Below are positions 28,624 to 38,103 of a stretch of 64,000 nucleotides of DNA, piece by piece; positions within the stretch are counted from its first letter, which is position 1, and each line of letters starts with the position of its first letter. The notes beneath the pieces were generated by a model that did no database searches, had not been told where the DNA came from, and saw only the letters and a program-made list of their open reading frames with translations. The position numbers and the translations under genes are program-made. Source of the DNA: an uncultured Sinobacteraceae bacterium (lineage in GTDB: Bacteria; Pseudomonadota; Gammaproteobacteria; Nevskiales; Nevskiaceae); the NCBI GenBank assembly GCA_903822975.1, contig CAIJRD010000002.1, forward strand, positions 248,001 to 312,000. Reading direction: 5' to 3'.

Positions 28624-29337
28624 GTGCGAATCATTTTGGCCGACCCGCATACGCTTTTCAGAGCCGCGCTCAAGCATCTGCTGACGAGCTTCGGCAACGT
28701 ACAAGTGGTCGCCGAAGCCGGCGATGGTCGCCATGCATTGGACCTCGCTGCGAGCTACGGCCCGGACCTCCTGCTGAGCGAATTCTCGCTCGATGGCATC
28801 ACCGGTCCCGAGTTGATTCACGAGCTGCGTCGGCGTTCGCCGCGCAGCGGCATCATCTTCATCAGCGCCTGCCACGACGACGTACATGTACGCGCCGCAC
28901 TGAAGGCGGGCGCGGTCGCCTACATCAGCAAGAGTGGCGACGCCAGCGAACTCGATGCCGCACTGCGCGCGTTTCGCAACGGCACGCCCTACGTCAGCAA
29001 GATGCTGGCGCACAACCTGGTCGAAAAGCGTCGCCACGAACGCAGTGAGCGTTCGGCTGTGCTGACACCGCGTCAGCGCGACGTGCTGCGTCTGGTCGCC
29101 GTCGGTAAATCGACGCGTGAGATCGCCCTGCAGTTGGGCTTGAGTCCGAAAACCGTCGAGACGCATCGTGCGCGTTTGATGCAGGCGCTGGGGCTGCGCG
29201 GCATCAATGCCTTGATGCACTTCGCGGTGCGCTTTTGCAGTCCCGCCAATGGCGATCCGCAAGCCGCAAGGTCGGCGGGTGGCGGGATGCGGGAGTCCGG
29301 ATTCTTGAGTGGCAGCGTCGCAGGACGTGCGGCGTAG
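28624..29337 (+). CDS. LuxR/NarL-type regulator with degenerate receiver
   Basis: This 237-residue protein has a receiver domain (1-120) and a C-terminal LuxR-type DNA-binding domain (LTPRQRDVLRLVAVGKSTREIALQL, then SPKTVETHRARLMQALGL). The receiver lacks canonical phosphorylation residues. The aspartate after the third strand is Glu53 (PDLLLSEFSLDG), and the acidic pair reads ADPH rather than DD. Lys remains in AYISKSG. It may therefore act without phosphorylation. I chose the GTG at 28624. A Gly/Arg tail of about 30 residues follows the HTH. It lies between the PilZ-like gene and rpoN, so it probably regulates flagellar genes; target unknown. Confidence 0.88.
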   Translation: MRIILADPHTLFRAALKHLLTSFGNVQVVAEAGDGRHALDLAASYGPDLLLSEFSLDGITGPELIHELRRRSPRSGIIFISACHDDVHVRAALKAGAVAYISKSGDASELDAALRAFRNGTPYVSKMLAHNLVEKRRHERSERSAVLTPRQRDVLRLVAVGKSTREIALQLGLSPKTVETHRARLMQALGLRGINALMHFAVRFCSPANGDPQAARSAGGGMRESGFLSGSVAGRAA

Positions 29338-29429
29338 GGTTGAGAGACGCAGGCTGTGCTGTAAGGGGATGTACCGAGGGACACACGGCCTGCGAGCCGT
29401 CCACAACTAGATCGAACGGGGAGTGCAAG

Positions 29430-30905
29430 ATGAATCCAGGAATGAAGATGCAGTCGGGGCAGTCGCAGACGATGACGCCGCAGCTGTTGCAGTCGATCCG
29501 CCTGCTGCAGCTGTCCTCGCTGGAACTCGAACAGGAAGTCCGGCAGACGCTGGAAACCAACGTGATGTTGGAAGAGCCTGACGACTGCGACGACGACGAA
29601 CATGCACAGATCGCCGCCGGCGAACTGACGCTGCAGGATGCAGTACCCACCGACTGCACCGAAGCTGCCGTCACTGGCTGCGACGAAGCTGCGTTCGACA
29701 AGGTCGACGCCGATTTCGACTGGAGCAATTCCGAAAGCTGGAGCGGCAGCGAAGGTGGTGACAGCGAAGGCGAATCGCTCGAAGCCCGCACGCCCGCCCG
29801 CAATTCCGAAGACCTGCGCATGCGTGCACTCGCGCAGCTGCGCCATATCATCGACAACGAGCGCGAACAGCGCCTGGTGTCGGCATTGATCGAACAGATC
29901 GACGACAACGGCTACCTCGCCGAGACGCTCAGCGACATCCTCGCCGAGCTGCCGTCGGAGTGGGCAGTGGAGATGGACGAACTCGAAGCCGCGCTTGCGC
30001 GCGTGCAGAGTGTCGAGCCCACCGGCTTCGGTGCGCGCAATCTGCGCGAATGCCTGCTGCTGCAAATCGATGAACTGCCGCAGCGGATGCCGGGTCGTCG
30101 CACCGCGCGCCGTCTGGTGGCCGAATATCTGGAACAACTCGGCGGTCGCGATCCCGCCGCGGTTGCGAGTCTGGTCGGCTGCACGCTCGATCATTTCGGT
30201 GTGGCGATGCGTCTGATTCGCGCGCTGAACCCGAAGCCGGGTTCGACCGTGCGTGAGCCGGCGCAGAACGTGGTGCCGGATGTACTGGTCAGCGGCAACG
30301 GCTACGCCTGGAAGGTCGAGCTGAACCCGGCGACGCTGCCGCGTGTACGCGTCAACACGCGTTACGAACAACTGATGTCCGGCCGCGCGCCGCATCGCGC
30401 GCTGCGCGACAAACTGCTGGAAGCGCGCTGGCTGGTGCACGGTCTGGAAATGCGTTACGACACCTTGCTGAAAACGGCACGCGCCGTGTTCGAAGCGCAG
30501 TGCGAATTCCTGCGCCGTGGTGAAGAGGGCATGGCGCCGCTGACACTGCGCGAGATCGCAGCCCAGATCGGCATGCACGAATCGACCGTCTGCCGCGTGG
30601 TCGCCAACAAGTATGTGCAAACGCCCTGGGGCATCTATGCCTTGAAGGCGTTCTTCCCGAGCCAGATCGCACGCACCGGCGGCGACACCTCCGGCACCGC
30701 GGTGCGCGCCATGATTCGCCGCATCGTCGATGGCGAGAACCGCGCAACGCCGCTGTGCGATGGCGCGATTGCAGCCCTGCTGGCGCGAGCCGGTGTACGC
30801 GTGGCGCGCCGCACGGTGGCGAAGTATCGCGAGGCGATGAAGATCCCGCCGGCAACCGAGCGTGTGCAGTTGCTGCGCGTTGCCAATCTCAGTTTCGCGC
30901 GTTGA
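29430..30905 (+). CDS. rpoN: RNA polymerase sigma-54 factor RpoN
   Basis: This 491-residue sigma-54 factor has the N-terminal activator-response region (MTPQLLQSIRLLQLSSLELEQEV). An acidic region II spans residues about 50-120, followed by a core-binding domain, a helix-turn-helix (MHESTVCRVVANKYVQTPWG) and the RpoN box ARRTVAKYRE near residue 466. The ATG at 29430 follows GGGGAG; the longer frame to 29235 is unrelated sequence. Lying next to fleQ within the flagellar locus suggests a dedicated second copy (RpoN2), as in Xanthomonas; whether another rpoN exists cannot be seen here. Confidence 0.96.
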   Translation: MNPGMKMQSGQSQTMTPQLLQSIRLLQLSSLELEQEVRQTLETNVMLEEPDDCDDDEHAQIAAGELTLQDAVPTDCTEAAVTGCDEAAFDKVDADFDWSNSESWSGSEGGDSEGESLEARTPARNSEDLRMRALAQLRHIIDNEREQRLVSALIEQIDDNGYLAETLSDILAELPSEWAVEMDELEAALARVQSVEPTGFGARNLRECLLLQIDELPQRMPGRRTARRLVAEYLEQLGGRDPAAVASLVGCTLDHFGVAMRLIRALNPKPGSTVREPAQNVVPDVLVSGNGYAWKVELNPATLPRVRVNTRYEQLMSGRAPHRALRDKLLEARWLVHGLEMRYDTLLKTARAVFEAQCEFLRRGEEGMAPLTLREIAAQIGMHESTVCRVVANKYVQTPWGIYALKAFFPSQIARTGGDTSGTAVRAMIRRIVDGENRATPLCDGAIAALLARAGVRVARRTVAKYREAMKIPPATERVQLLRVANLSFAR

Positions 30906-30954
30906 ATCGTATTCGAGCAGCACCGCCTAAGACCAAAGCGTCACGGAGTTGAAG

Positions 30955-32451
30955 ATGGCCGAAACCAAAGTTCTGGTAATCGATGCAGACGAGCAGCGTG
31001 CGGATACGCTGGTCGAGAACCTGCGCTTCATCGAGCAGCAGCCGGTTGTGGCTGCCAGTCTCGCGGAAGTCGCGACTGCCGAACGTCACCCGCAGGAATT
31101 CAGCGCGATCATCCTCGGCCAGGATGAAGATGAAGCCTCGCTGCTGCGCTTCGGCGAATGGCTGATGCGCGATCGCTATCATCCGCCGCTGCTGGTCGCT
31201 GCGCGTCTGCACGAAAAAGTCTTGAGCACGCTGAACCTCGATCGCAGTGCTTGTCTCGCGCTGGATTATCCGGTGCGCTACACGCAATTGATCGAGCTGT
31301 TGCGCCGCGCGCAGTTGCTGCAGGCCGAATCCGCACCGGTGAAGTCGCGCGCACCGAGCGCGCCGATGGGACCAACCGGCAACTCCGCGTTGATCCGTGC
31401 GACGCGCCGGATGATCGAACAAGTCGCACCGTTTGACAGCACCGTGCTGGTGACCGGCGAATCCGGTACCGGCAAGGAAGTGGTGGCTCGCGCCGTGCAC
31501 GCCCAGTCGGGCCGCCGCGACAAGCCCTTCGTCGCGGTCAATTGCGGCGCGATTCCGGCCGAGCTGCTCGAAAGCGAATTGTTCGGTCACGAAAAAGGCG
31601 CGTTCACCGGCGCGATCACCACGCGTCGCGGACGCTTTGAAATGGCCGAGGGCGGCACGCTGTTCCTCGACGAAATCGGCGACATGAGTCTGCCGATGCA
31701 GGTGAAGATCCTGCGCGTTCTGCAGGAGCACACCTACGAACGCGTCGGCTCCAGCCGCAGCCAGCATTGCGACGTGCGCATCATCGCCGCGACGCATCGC
31801 GACCTCGAAGCTTCGATCCTGCGCGGCACCTTCCGCGAGGATCTGTACTACCGCTTGAACGTCTTCCCGATCGAACTGCCGCCGCTGCGCGAACGTCTGG
31901 AAGACCTGCCGATGATGGTCGGCGATCTGATCGCCGCCCAGGAGCGCAACAATCGCGGCAGCGTGCGACTCACCGCCGATGCGGTGCATGCGCTGCGCAG
32001 CTATCACTGGCCCGGAAATGTGCGCGAGCTGGCGAACGTGATCGAACGTCTCACGGTGTTGCATCCGACCACGGCCGTTACCGCCGCGGATCTGCCGGCG
32101 CGTTATCGCGGCAACACGCTGGCGGCGCCGTTGGAGGAATCGCCATTGGAAATGGCGCAGCCGCCGTCTGCGGCGAGTGCCGCCGCCGCGAGCCTGGCGT
32201 CGCCGCTGCCGGTTTTCGGCGAGCGCGTCGGCATTCCGTCGCTGAACCGGCTGCCGAGCAGCGGACTCGATTTGAAGGAACACATCGAGGCGATCGAGAT
32301 CAGCCTGATCCAGCAAGCGCTGGAACAGGCCGGCGGCGTCGTTGCACACGCCGCGAAGCTGCTCAACACACGTCGCACGACGCTGGTGGAAAAGCTGCGC
32401 AAATACGGACTGCATCGCGAGTTCGCCGAGCGCGAGAAAAACATCGCCTGA
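30955..32451 (+). CDS. fleQ: Sigma-54 flagellar master regulator FleQ
   Basis: This 498-residue enhancer-binding protein has an N-terminal FleQ-type receiver-like domain lacking the phospho-Asp site (residues 1-125). The AAA+ domain has Walker A GESGTGKE (168-175), the sigma-54 loop GAFTGA (215-220), Walker [10 protein letters not shown] and the R finger region. The C-terminal HTH has [30 protein letters not shown]. The ATG at 30955 follows GGAG. FleQ activates class II flagellar promoters with RpoN and is the likely activator of the five sigma-54 elements listed here. In Pseudomonas it is controlled by c-di-GMP and FleN. Confidence 0.95.
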   Translation: MAETKVLVIDADEQRADTLVENLRFIEQQPVVAASLAEVATAERHPQEFSAIILGQDEDEASLLRFGEWLMRDRYHPPLLVAARLHEKVLSTLNLDRSACLALDYPVRYTQLIELLRRAQLLQAESAPVKSRAPSAPMGPTGNSALIRATRRMIEQVAPFDSTVLVTGESGTGKEVVARAVHAQSGRRDKPFVAVNCGAIPAELLESELFGHEKGAFTGAITTRRGRFEMAEGGTLFLDEIGDMSLPMQVKILRVLQEHTYERVGSSRSQHCDVRIIAATHRDLEASILRGTFREDLYYRLNVFPIELPPLRERLEDLPMMVGDLIAAQERNNRGSVRLTADAVHALRSYHWPGNVRELANVIERLTVLHPTTAVTAADLPARYRGNTLAAPLEESPLEMAQPPSAASAAAASLASPLPVFGERVGIPSLNRLPSSGLDLKEHIEAIEISLIQQALEQAGGVVAHAAKLLNTRRTTLVEKLRKYGLHREFAEREKNIA

Positions 32452-32497
32452 GTATGACCGCCGCCAAAAGCGCGACGGGAATGCGTCACCGGCCCAC

Positions 32498-32513
32498 GGG
32501 CATGGGACTTGCC
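32498..32513 (+). promoter_or_regulatory. Sigma-54 type promoter of fliE operon
   Basis: GGGCAT GGGAC TTGCC has the GG-N10-GC spacing. It lies about 108 bases before the fliE GTG. Between them the leader has a run of GGCTTGAAG / GGCCTGAAG / GGTTTGAAG phrases (about 32535-32595). Confidence 0.65.
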
Positions 32514-32620
32514 CCTAGCCCTGCACGAGTCTGAATGCGGCTTGAAGCTTGGCCTGAAGGTTTGTTGAGGGTGGGTTTGAAGGTGGCTTGAGGTTTTAAC
32601 GGGGCGGGCAGGAGAACGGC

Positions 32621-32974
32621 GTGAACGAGATCAGTGTCAACAGTGTGCTAGCGCAGATTCGCTCGCTCAGTGCGCAGGCCTCGGGCGCTGCGCAAAGTCC
32701 GCTCGCCGCCGCCGCCAATGGTTCGGTCAACGGCTCGGCCGCGACCACCAAAGGTGACTTTGGCTCGCTGCTGAAAGAAGCCATCGACCGCGTTGGCAAC
32801 ACTCAGAGCGAAGCCGCCAAACAACAGCGCGCGTTCGAACTCGGCGATCCCAACACCGATCTGTCGAGCGTGATGCTGGCAACCAGCAAGGCGCAGGTTT
32901 CGTTTCGCGGCATGGTTGAAGTCCGTAATCGCCTGGTATCTGCATACCAGGACGTGATGAACATGCCGTTGTGA
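32621..32974 (+). CDS. fliE: Hook-basal body protein FliE
   Basis: This 117-residue MS ring-rod junction protein has DFGSLLKEAIDRVGNTQSEA, LGDPNTDLSSVMLATSKAQV and VEVRNRLVSAYQDVMNMPL, all FliE signatures. It starts with GTG at 32621, ten bases after GGAG. fliF follows after 14 bases. Confidence 0.95.
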   Translation: MNEISVNSVLAQIRSLSAQASGAAQSPLAAAANGSVNGSAATTKGDFGSLLKEAIDRVGNTQSEAAKQQRAFELGDPNTDLSSVMLATSKAQVSFRGMVEVRNRLVSAYQDVMNMPL

Positions 32975-32988
32975 TGCGCTGAACGACC

Positions 32989-34674
32989 ATGGCTGAATCC
33001 ACTGCACTTTCGTTGAACCAGCTGCGCGGTCTGAAAGACCTGCCGGCGGTGCGTCAGCTCGCGCTGCTGATCGGTCTGGCCGGAGCGATTGCCGTGGGCA
33101 TCGCGCTGTTCAGCTGGTCGCAGCAGCCGAATTACATGCCGATCTATCCCGGCCTTGCCGAGAAAGACGCGGCTGAAGTGGCCGACGCGCTGCGTGCGTC
33201 GGGTGTGCCGGTGCGACTCGATCCCGGCAGCGGCACCGTCACCGTGCCGGCCGACAAGCTCTACCAGGCGCGTATGCGGCTGGCCTCGCAGGGCCTGCCG
33301 AAGAGTGCGGCCTCCGGCATGGAGATGATTCAGCAGGAGCAGGGGCTCGGCACCAGCCAGTTCATCGAAAACGCGCGCTACCAGATGGCGCTCGAAACCG
33401 AGCTTGCGCGCACCATCAGCAGTCTGCAGCCGGTCAAATCCGCGCGCGTGCATCTGGCGCTGCCGAAAGCCTCACCGTTCGTCCGCACGCAGGACAACGC
33501 AGCGGCATCGGTGACGCTGCAGCTGTATCCGGGACGTCAGCTGGAGACCGGGCAGGTGTCGTCGATCGTGCATCTGGTCGCGTCAAGCGTGCCGGATCTA
33601 TTGCCGAGCGCGGTGACCGTGATCGATCAGTACGGACACCTGCTGACGCAAGCAGACCCCGACGGCGCACTGGCACAGAGTGCGGTTCAGTTCGACCAGA
33701 CGCACCGTCTGGAAGCGGACTATTTGCGCCGCATCGAGGAACTGCTGTCGCCGATGCTCGGTGCCGGCAAGGTCAGCGCGCAGGTCGCGGCCGACATGGA
33801 TTTCGCCGTAACCGAAGAAGCCCACGAGAGTTACAAGCCGGACAGCGCGGTGGTGCGCAGCGAACAGACCAATGAAGACACCACACGCAATGCCGCCGGC
33901 AGCGGCGGACCTGCGCAAGGCATTCCGGGCGCGACCAGCAATCTGCCGCCGACCGCCAAACCGCCGGAGCCGGTGAAGAAGGACGCAGTACCGGCCGTCG
34001 CGGGCGCGACACCTGCTGCACCGACCAGCGCCGCCGCAGCGGCTGCGCTTGCCGACAATGTCCTGAGCCAGAGCCGCAGCAATACACGCAACTACGAGCT
34101 GGACCGAACCATCAGTCACACGCGGCAGCCGGTGGGTCGCTTGAAGCGACTCTCGGTGGCGGTGCTGATCGCCGAGCCGGTGAAGACGGACCCGAAGACT
34201 GGCAAGACCACACCGGCACCGCTGACACCCGAGCAACTGGCCAAGGTCGAATCGCTGGTCAAGGAAGCGGTCGGCTTCGATGCGACGCGCGGTGACAGTG
34301 TCAGCGTGCAGACCGCCGCGTTCGCGCAGGCCGACGTGCCGCAGGTCAACGCGCTACCGTTATGGCAGCGCCCGGATCTGCGCGACATCGGCCGCCAGGC
34401 ACTCGGCGCGATCGTCGTGCTGGTGCTGATCCTCGCCGTGCTGCGGCCCTTGATGCGCAATCTGTTGTCGCCGGCGCGCGTGCCGGTGCGCCTCGCCGCC
34501 AGCGGTGCGGCCGATGGCGGGCTGGCCGACGACCGCGTCTCGATCAATCGCGGGGCGGCGGTGCTGCCCGGCATCCCTTACGAACAGACCCTGACCACGG
34601 CGCGCAATGCGGTGACGCAGGATCCCGCACGGGTGGCACAGGTCGTCAAGACCTGGCTGAGCGAAGATGGCTGA
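32989..34674 (+). CDS. fliF: MS-ring protein FliF
   Basis: This 561-residue inner membrane ring protein has TM1 near residues 22-42 and TM2 near residues 463-483. The periplasmic YscJ/FliF domain has YMPIYPGLAEKDAAEV, RLDPGSGTVTVPADKLYQARM and ARVHLALPKASPF. The linker (about residues 305-350) is unusually Pro/Ala rich. The C-terminal cytoplasmic tail that binds FliG ends QDPARVAQVVKTWLSEDG. It overlaps fliG by 8 bases. Confidence 0.97.
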   Translation: MAESTALSLNQLRGLKDLPAVRQLALLIGLAGAIAVGIALFSWSQQPNYMPIYPGLAEKDAAEVADALRASGVPVRLDPGSGTVTVPADKLYQARMRLASQGLPKSAASGMEMIQQEQGLGTSQFIENARYQMALETELARTISSLQPVKSARVHLALPKASPFVRTQDNAAASVTLQLYPGRQLETGQVSSIVHLVASSVPDLLPSAVTVIDQYGHLLTQADPDGALAQSAVQFDQTHRLEADYLRRIEELLSPMLGAGKVSAQVAADMDFAVTEEAHESYKPDSAVVRSEQTNEDTTRNAAGSGGPAQGIPGATSNLPPTAKPPEPVKKDAVPAVAGATPAAPTSAAAAAALADNVLSQSRSNTRNYELDRTISHTRQPVGRLKRLSVAVLIAEPVKTDPKTGKTTPAPLTPEQLAKVESLVKEAVGFDATRGDSVSVQTAAFAQADVPQVNALPLWQRPDLRDIGRQALGAIVVLVLILAVLRPLMRNLLSPARVPVRLAASGAADGGLADDRVSINRGAAVLPGIPYEQTLTTARNAVTQDPARVAQVVKTWLSEDG

Positions 34675-35689
34675 CAGCGGCATGGACCAAGGACTCGTCG
34701 GCGCAACCGGGCCCGAGCGGGCAGCGATCCTGTTGATGTCGCTCGGCGAAGCCGAAGCCGCACAGGTGCTCAAGCACCTCGGCGCCAAGGACGTCCAGAA
34801 AGTCGGGCAGGCGATGGCCTCGCTCACCAACGTGTCGCGCGAGCACGCCGCATCGGTGGTCACGCGCTTCGTCGACGAGATCGAGAATCAGACGTCGATC
34901 GGCGTTGGCGCCGACGACTACGTGCGGCGCGTGCTGGTTGGCGCACTGGGTGAGGACAAGGCCAGCGGACTGATCGATCGCATTCTGCTGGGACGCAACA
35001 GCAAGGGTCTCGAAGCATTGAAGTGGATGGAAACGCGCGCGGTCGCCGATCTCGTGCGCAACGAGCATCCTCAAATCGTTTCAATCGTGCTGGCTTATCT
35101 GGATCCGGATCAAGCCGCCGACATCCTCGTGCAACTGCCCGAGCGCATGCGCAGCGATGTGCTGATGCGCATCGCGCGACTCGATGGCATTCAGCCGGCG
35201 GCACTGCGCGAACTCGACGAAATCATGGAGAAGCAGTTCTCCGGCGGCGGCAATCTGAAAACCTCCAGTGTCGGCGGCGTCAAGGTTGCGGCCAACATCC
35301 TCAACCTGATGGACTCCAGCAACGAAGGCAAGATCATCGCGTCGATCTCGGAGACCGACGCCGATCTCGGCACCAGCATCCAGGACCTGATGTTCGTGTT
35401 CGACGATCTTGCCGAAGTCGACGATCGCGGCATTCAGGCGCTGCTGCGCGAAGCCAATCCGGAACTGCTCGGTGTCGCCCTGAAGGGCGCCGAGCCGCGC
35501 CTGCGCGACAAGTTCATGAAGAACATGTCGAAGCGCGCGGCCGAAATGATGGTCGAGGACATGGAAGCCAAGGGCCCGGTGCGACTCGCCGATGTCGAGG
35601 CGGCGCAGAAGGAAATCTTGACGGTCGCGCGGCGTCTCGCCGAGGCCGGCACCATCATGCTGGGCGGCAAGGGAGAAGAATTTGTCTAA
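34667..35689 (+). CDS. fliG: Motor switch protein FliG
   Basis: This 340-residue C-ring rotor protein has an N-terminal FliF-binding domain and a middle domain with the EHPQIVSIVLAYLDPDQAA motif. The EHPQ motif normally contacts FliM, which is not encoded in this locus. The C-terminal torque helix is DLMFVFDDLAEVDDRGIQ, with charged residues facing the stator. Length and motifs are normal, so the protein itself gives no sign of adaptation to a missing FliM. Confidence 0.97.
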   Translation: MADSGMDQGLVGATGPERAAILLMSLGEAEAAQVLKHLGAKDVQKVGQAMASLTNVSREHAASVVTRFVDEIENQTSIGVGADDYVRRVLVGALGEDKASGLIDRILLGRNSKGLEALKWMETRAVADLVRNEHPQIVSIVLAYLDPDQAADILVQLPERMRSDVLMRIARLDGIQPAALRELDEIMEKQFSGGGNLKTSSVGGVKVAANILNLMDSSNEGKIIASISETDADLGTSIQDLMFVFDDLAEVDDRGIQALLREANPELLGVALKGAEPRLRDKFMKNMSKRAAEMMVEDMEAKGPVRLADVEAAQKEILTVARRLAEAGTIMLGGKGEEFV

Positions 35690-36308
35690 GGTATTCGGCG
35701 GCGATACGGCCTCGGGTTCACCCGCACTGCTGTGGCAGTTGCCCGTATTCGGCGAACACGTGCAGGCCGACAGCCTGCGCCGACCGCCGACCGCCGATGA
35801 ACTCGATGCGATCGACGCGGCCGCGCGCGAGGAAGGTTTTGCGCGCGGCTACGCCGAAGGGCTCGCGGCCGGTGCGGTCGAAGCGCGCGCGCAGGCGCAG
35901 CGTCTGGCCGAAGTGCTGCAGCACTGTGCACTGCCGTTGCAACAGCTCGATGCCGGACTCGAAGCCACGCTGGTGGATCTGGCGATGGCGGCTGCACGCC
36001 GGCTCACGCAGCAGCAGTTCGCGCTCGATCCGCAGAAGATGGCCGCGACGGTCAACGAAGCGGTGGCCGCACTCGCAACTTTGCCGCGCGAACTGCGTGT
36101 GCATCTGCACGCTGCCGATGCGGCGCTGCTGAAAGAACATCTGAGCATGCCGATGGAAGTGGTCGGCTGGCGCATCGTCGTCGATCCGGCACTGGCGCGC
36201 GGCGATTGCCGCATTGCCGCCGATGGCGGCTGGGTCGACGCGACACTGGCCACACGCGAACGCGTGCTGGCGCAGTCACTGCTGGGTGACCGTGAGTTGG
36301 ACGTGTGA
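35682..36308 (+). CDS. fliH: Flagellar export stalk protein FliH
   Basis: This 208-residue regulator of the FliI ATPase has [22 protein letters not shown]-type helical, GxxxG-like residues and a C-terminal FliH/YscL domain ([28 protein letters not shown]). The start appears to be TTG at 35682, inside the end of fliG, with GGGAGAAG upstream; no ATG fits. It overlaps fliG by 8 bases and fliI by a GTGA. Confidence 0.92.
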   Translation: MSKVFGGDTASGSPALLWQLPVFGEHVQADSLRRPPTADELDAIDAAAREEGFARGYAEGLAAGAVEARAQAQRLAEVLQHCALPLQQLDAGLEATLVDLAMAAARRLTQQQFALDPQKMAATVNEAVAALATLPRELRVHLHAADAALLKEHLSMPMEVVGWRIVVDPALARGDCRIAADGGWVDATLATRERVLAQSLLGDRELDV

Positions 36309-37654
36309 ACGCGCTGCTCGAGGCCAGCCGTCTGCGCATGCAGGCCGCGCTCGAAGCGCATGTCGTTGCGGTGCCGGAAATCGAACGCAGCGTGGTTGCC
36401 GAAGGGCTGCTGAAGCGGGTCGTCGGCCTGACGCTGGAAGCGGTCGGTTGTCAGGCGCAGATCGGCGCGCGCTGTCGTGTGATCAGCGGGCCGGAAAACA
36501 TTGTAGAAGCCGAAGTGGTGGGCTTCTCCGGCGAGCGCGTGTTCCTGATGCCGATTGGCGAGATGCAGGGTCTGTTGCCGAATGCGCGGGTCATTCCGCT
36601 GCCGCATGCCGCGGCGATTCCGTTCGGCGATGGCCTGTTGGGCCGCGTGCTCGACGGTGAAGGCAAGCCTATCGACGGTCATGGCCCGCTGCATTGCGAG
36701 CGACGCATTCCCACCGCCGATACGATCAATCCGATGTTGCGCGCGCCGATCGAGCGACCGCTCGATGTCGGCGTGCGCGCGATCAACACGCTGCTCAGCG
36801 TCGGCCGCGGCCAACGGCTTGGACTGTTCGCCGGAACCGGCGTCGGCAAGAGCACGCTGCTCGGCATGATGACCCGCTTCACCGAGGCCGACGTCATCGT
36901 CGTCGGACTGGTCGGCGAACGCGGCCGCGAAGTGCGCGATTTCATCGACCACAGTCTGGGTGTGGAAGGTCTCAAGCGTTCCGTGGTGGTCGCAACACCG
37001 GCGGATCGTCCGCCGCTGCTGCGGCTGCGCGGTGCCTGGCTGGCGACGTCGATTGCGGAAAGTTTTCGTGATCGCGGCCAGCATGTGCTGCTGCTGATGG
37101 ATTCGCTGACACGCTTTGCGCACGCGCAACGCGAGATCGGTTTGGCGGTGGGTGAGCCGCCGACCACGCGCGGCTATCCGCCCTCGGTGTTCGCGCAGTT
37201 GCCGCGGCTGGTGGAGCGCGCTGGCAACGGCGAGCCGGGCGGCGGTTCGATCACCGCGATCTATACCGTGCTGACCGAGGGCGACGATCCGAACGATCCG
37301 ATCGCCGACACTGCACGCGGCATACTCGATGGTCACATCCTGTTGTCGCGCAGCATCGGCGAGTCGGGGGTTTATCCGGCGATCGATGTCGAAGCCTCGA
37401 TCTCGCGCGTGGCCAAGGATGTCACCGGCGTGCCGCAACAGAAGCTGGTGCGTCGCTTCCGCCAGCTGATTTCTGCCTACCAGCGCAACCGCGATCTGAT
37501 TTCCATCGGCGCTTATCAAAAAGGTAGCGATGCCAACGTCGACGCCGCCATCGCTTTGTGGCCGCGCATCGAAGGCTTCCTGCGGCAGGACGTACACGAG
37601 CCCTCGAACTTTGCCGCCGGTCTGGCGGCGCTTGAAAGTCTGATTCCGCAATGA
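36305..37654 (+). CDS. fliI: Flagellar export ATPase FliI
   Basis: This 449-residue F1-like ATPase of the flagellar type III export gate has Walker [12 protein letters not shown], Walker [16 protein letters not shown], and the family stretches [13 protein letters not shown] and [16 protein letters not shown]. It starts with GTG at 36305, overlapping the fliH stop as GTGA. Length is standard. Confidence 0.97.
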   Translation: MNALLEASRLRMQAALEAHVVAVPEIERSVVAEGLLKRVVGLTLEAVGCQAQIGARCRVISGPENIVEAEVVGFSGERVFLMPIGEMQGLLPNARVIPLPHAAAIPFGDGLLGRVLDGEGKPIDGHGPLHCERRIPTADTINPMLRAPIERPLDVGVRAINTLLSVGRGQRLGLFAGTGVGKSTLLGMMTRFTEADVIVVGLVGERGREVRDFIDHSLGVEGLKRSVVVATPADRPPLLRLRGAWLATSIAESFRDRGQHVLLLMDSLTRFAHAQREIGLAVGEPPTTRGYPPSVFAQLPRLVERAGNGEPGGGSITAIYTVLTEGDDPNDPIADTARGILDGHILLSRSIGESGVYPAIDVEASISRVAKDVTGVPQQKLVRRFRQLISAYQRNRDLISIGAYQKGSDANVDAAIALWPRIEGFLRQDVHEPSNFAAGLAALESLIPQ

Positions 37655-38103
37655 GTGCCAAACCGATCCAGTCGCAGCGGCTGCAGCCGATCCGCCATCT
37701 CGCGCAGAACCGCGAGGACGAAGCCGCGCGTCGCGTCGCCGAGAGCCAGCAGGCCCTGGCGCGACAGGAAGCGCAACTGCAGGAGATGGAGCGCTATCTG
37801 CAGGAATACGGTGCGGCATCCAGCGATGCGCCGGTGGCGCCGTCGCTGCTGGCGAATCGCGAGGCTTTCCTGCGCCAGCTCGCCGAAGCGCTGCGTTGGC
37901 AGGCCGGAGCAGTGGAGGAGGCGCGTGGACGTCTGGCACTGGCGCGCGATTTGTGGACCGGCAAGCACCGCGATACGGACGTACTGCAACAACTGATCGC
38001 GCGCAGCCAGCGTAGTGAACTGAACGAACAGGAACGCCGCCTGCAGCGCGAGATGGACGAGTTTGCACAGCGCATGCGGCCGGCGTCGCAGCGCGACGCA
38101 TGA
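37651..38103 (+). CDS. fliJ: Flagellar export protein FliJ
   Basis: This 150-residue coiled-coil protein forms the central stalk of the FliI ATPase and escorts chaperones. It is highly charged and helical throughout ([21 protein letters not shown], then [21 protein letters not shown]). ATGA overlaps join it to fliI upstream and fliK downstream. Confidence 0.93.
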   Translation: MSAKPIQSQRLQPIRHLAQNREDEAARRVAESQQALARQEAQLQEMERYLQEYGAASSDAPVAPSLLANREAFLRQLAEALRWQAGAVEEARGRLALARDLWTGKHRDTDVLQQLIARSQRSELNEQERRLQREMDEFAQRMRPASQRDA

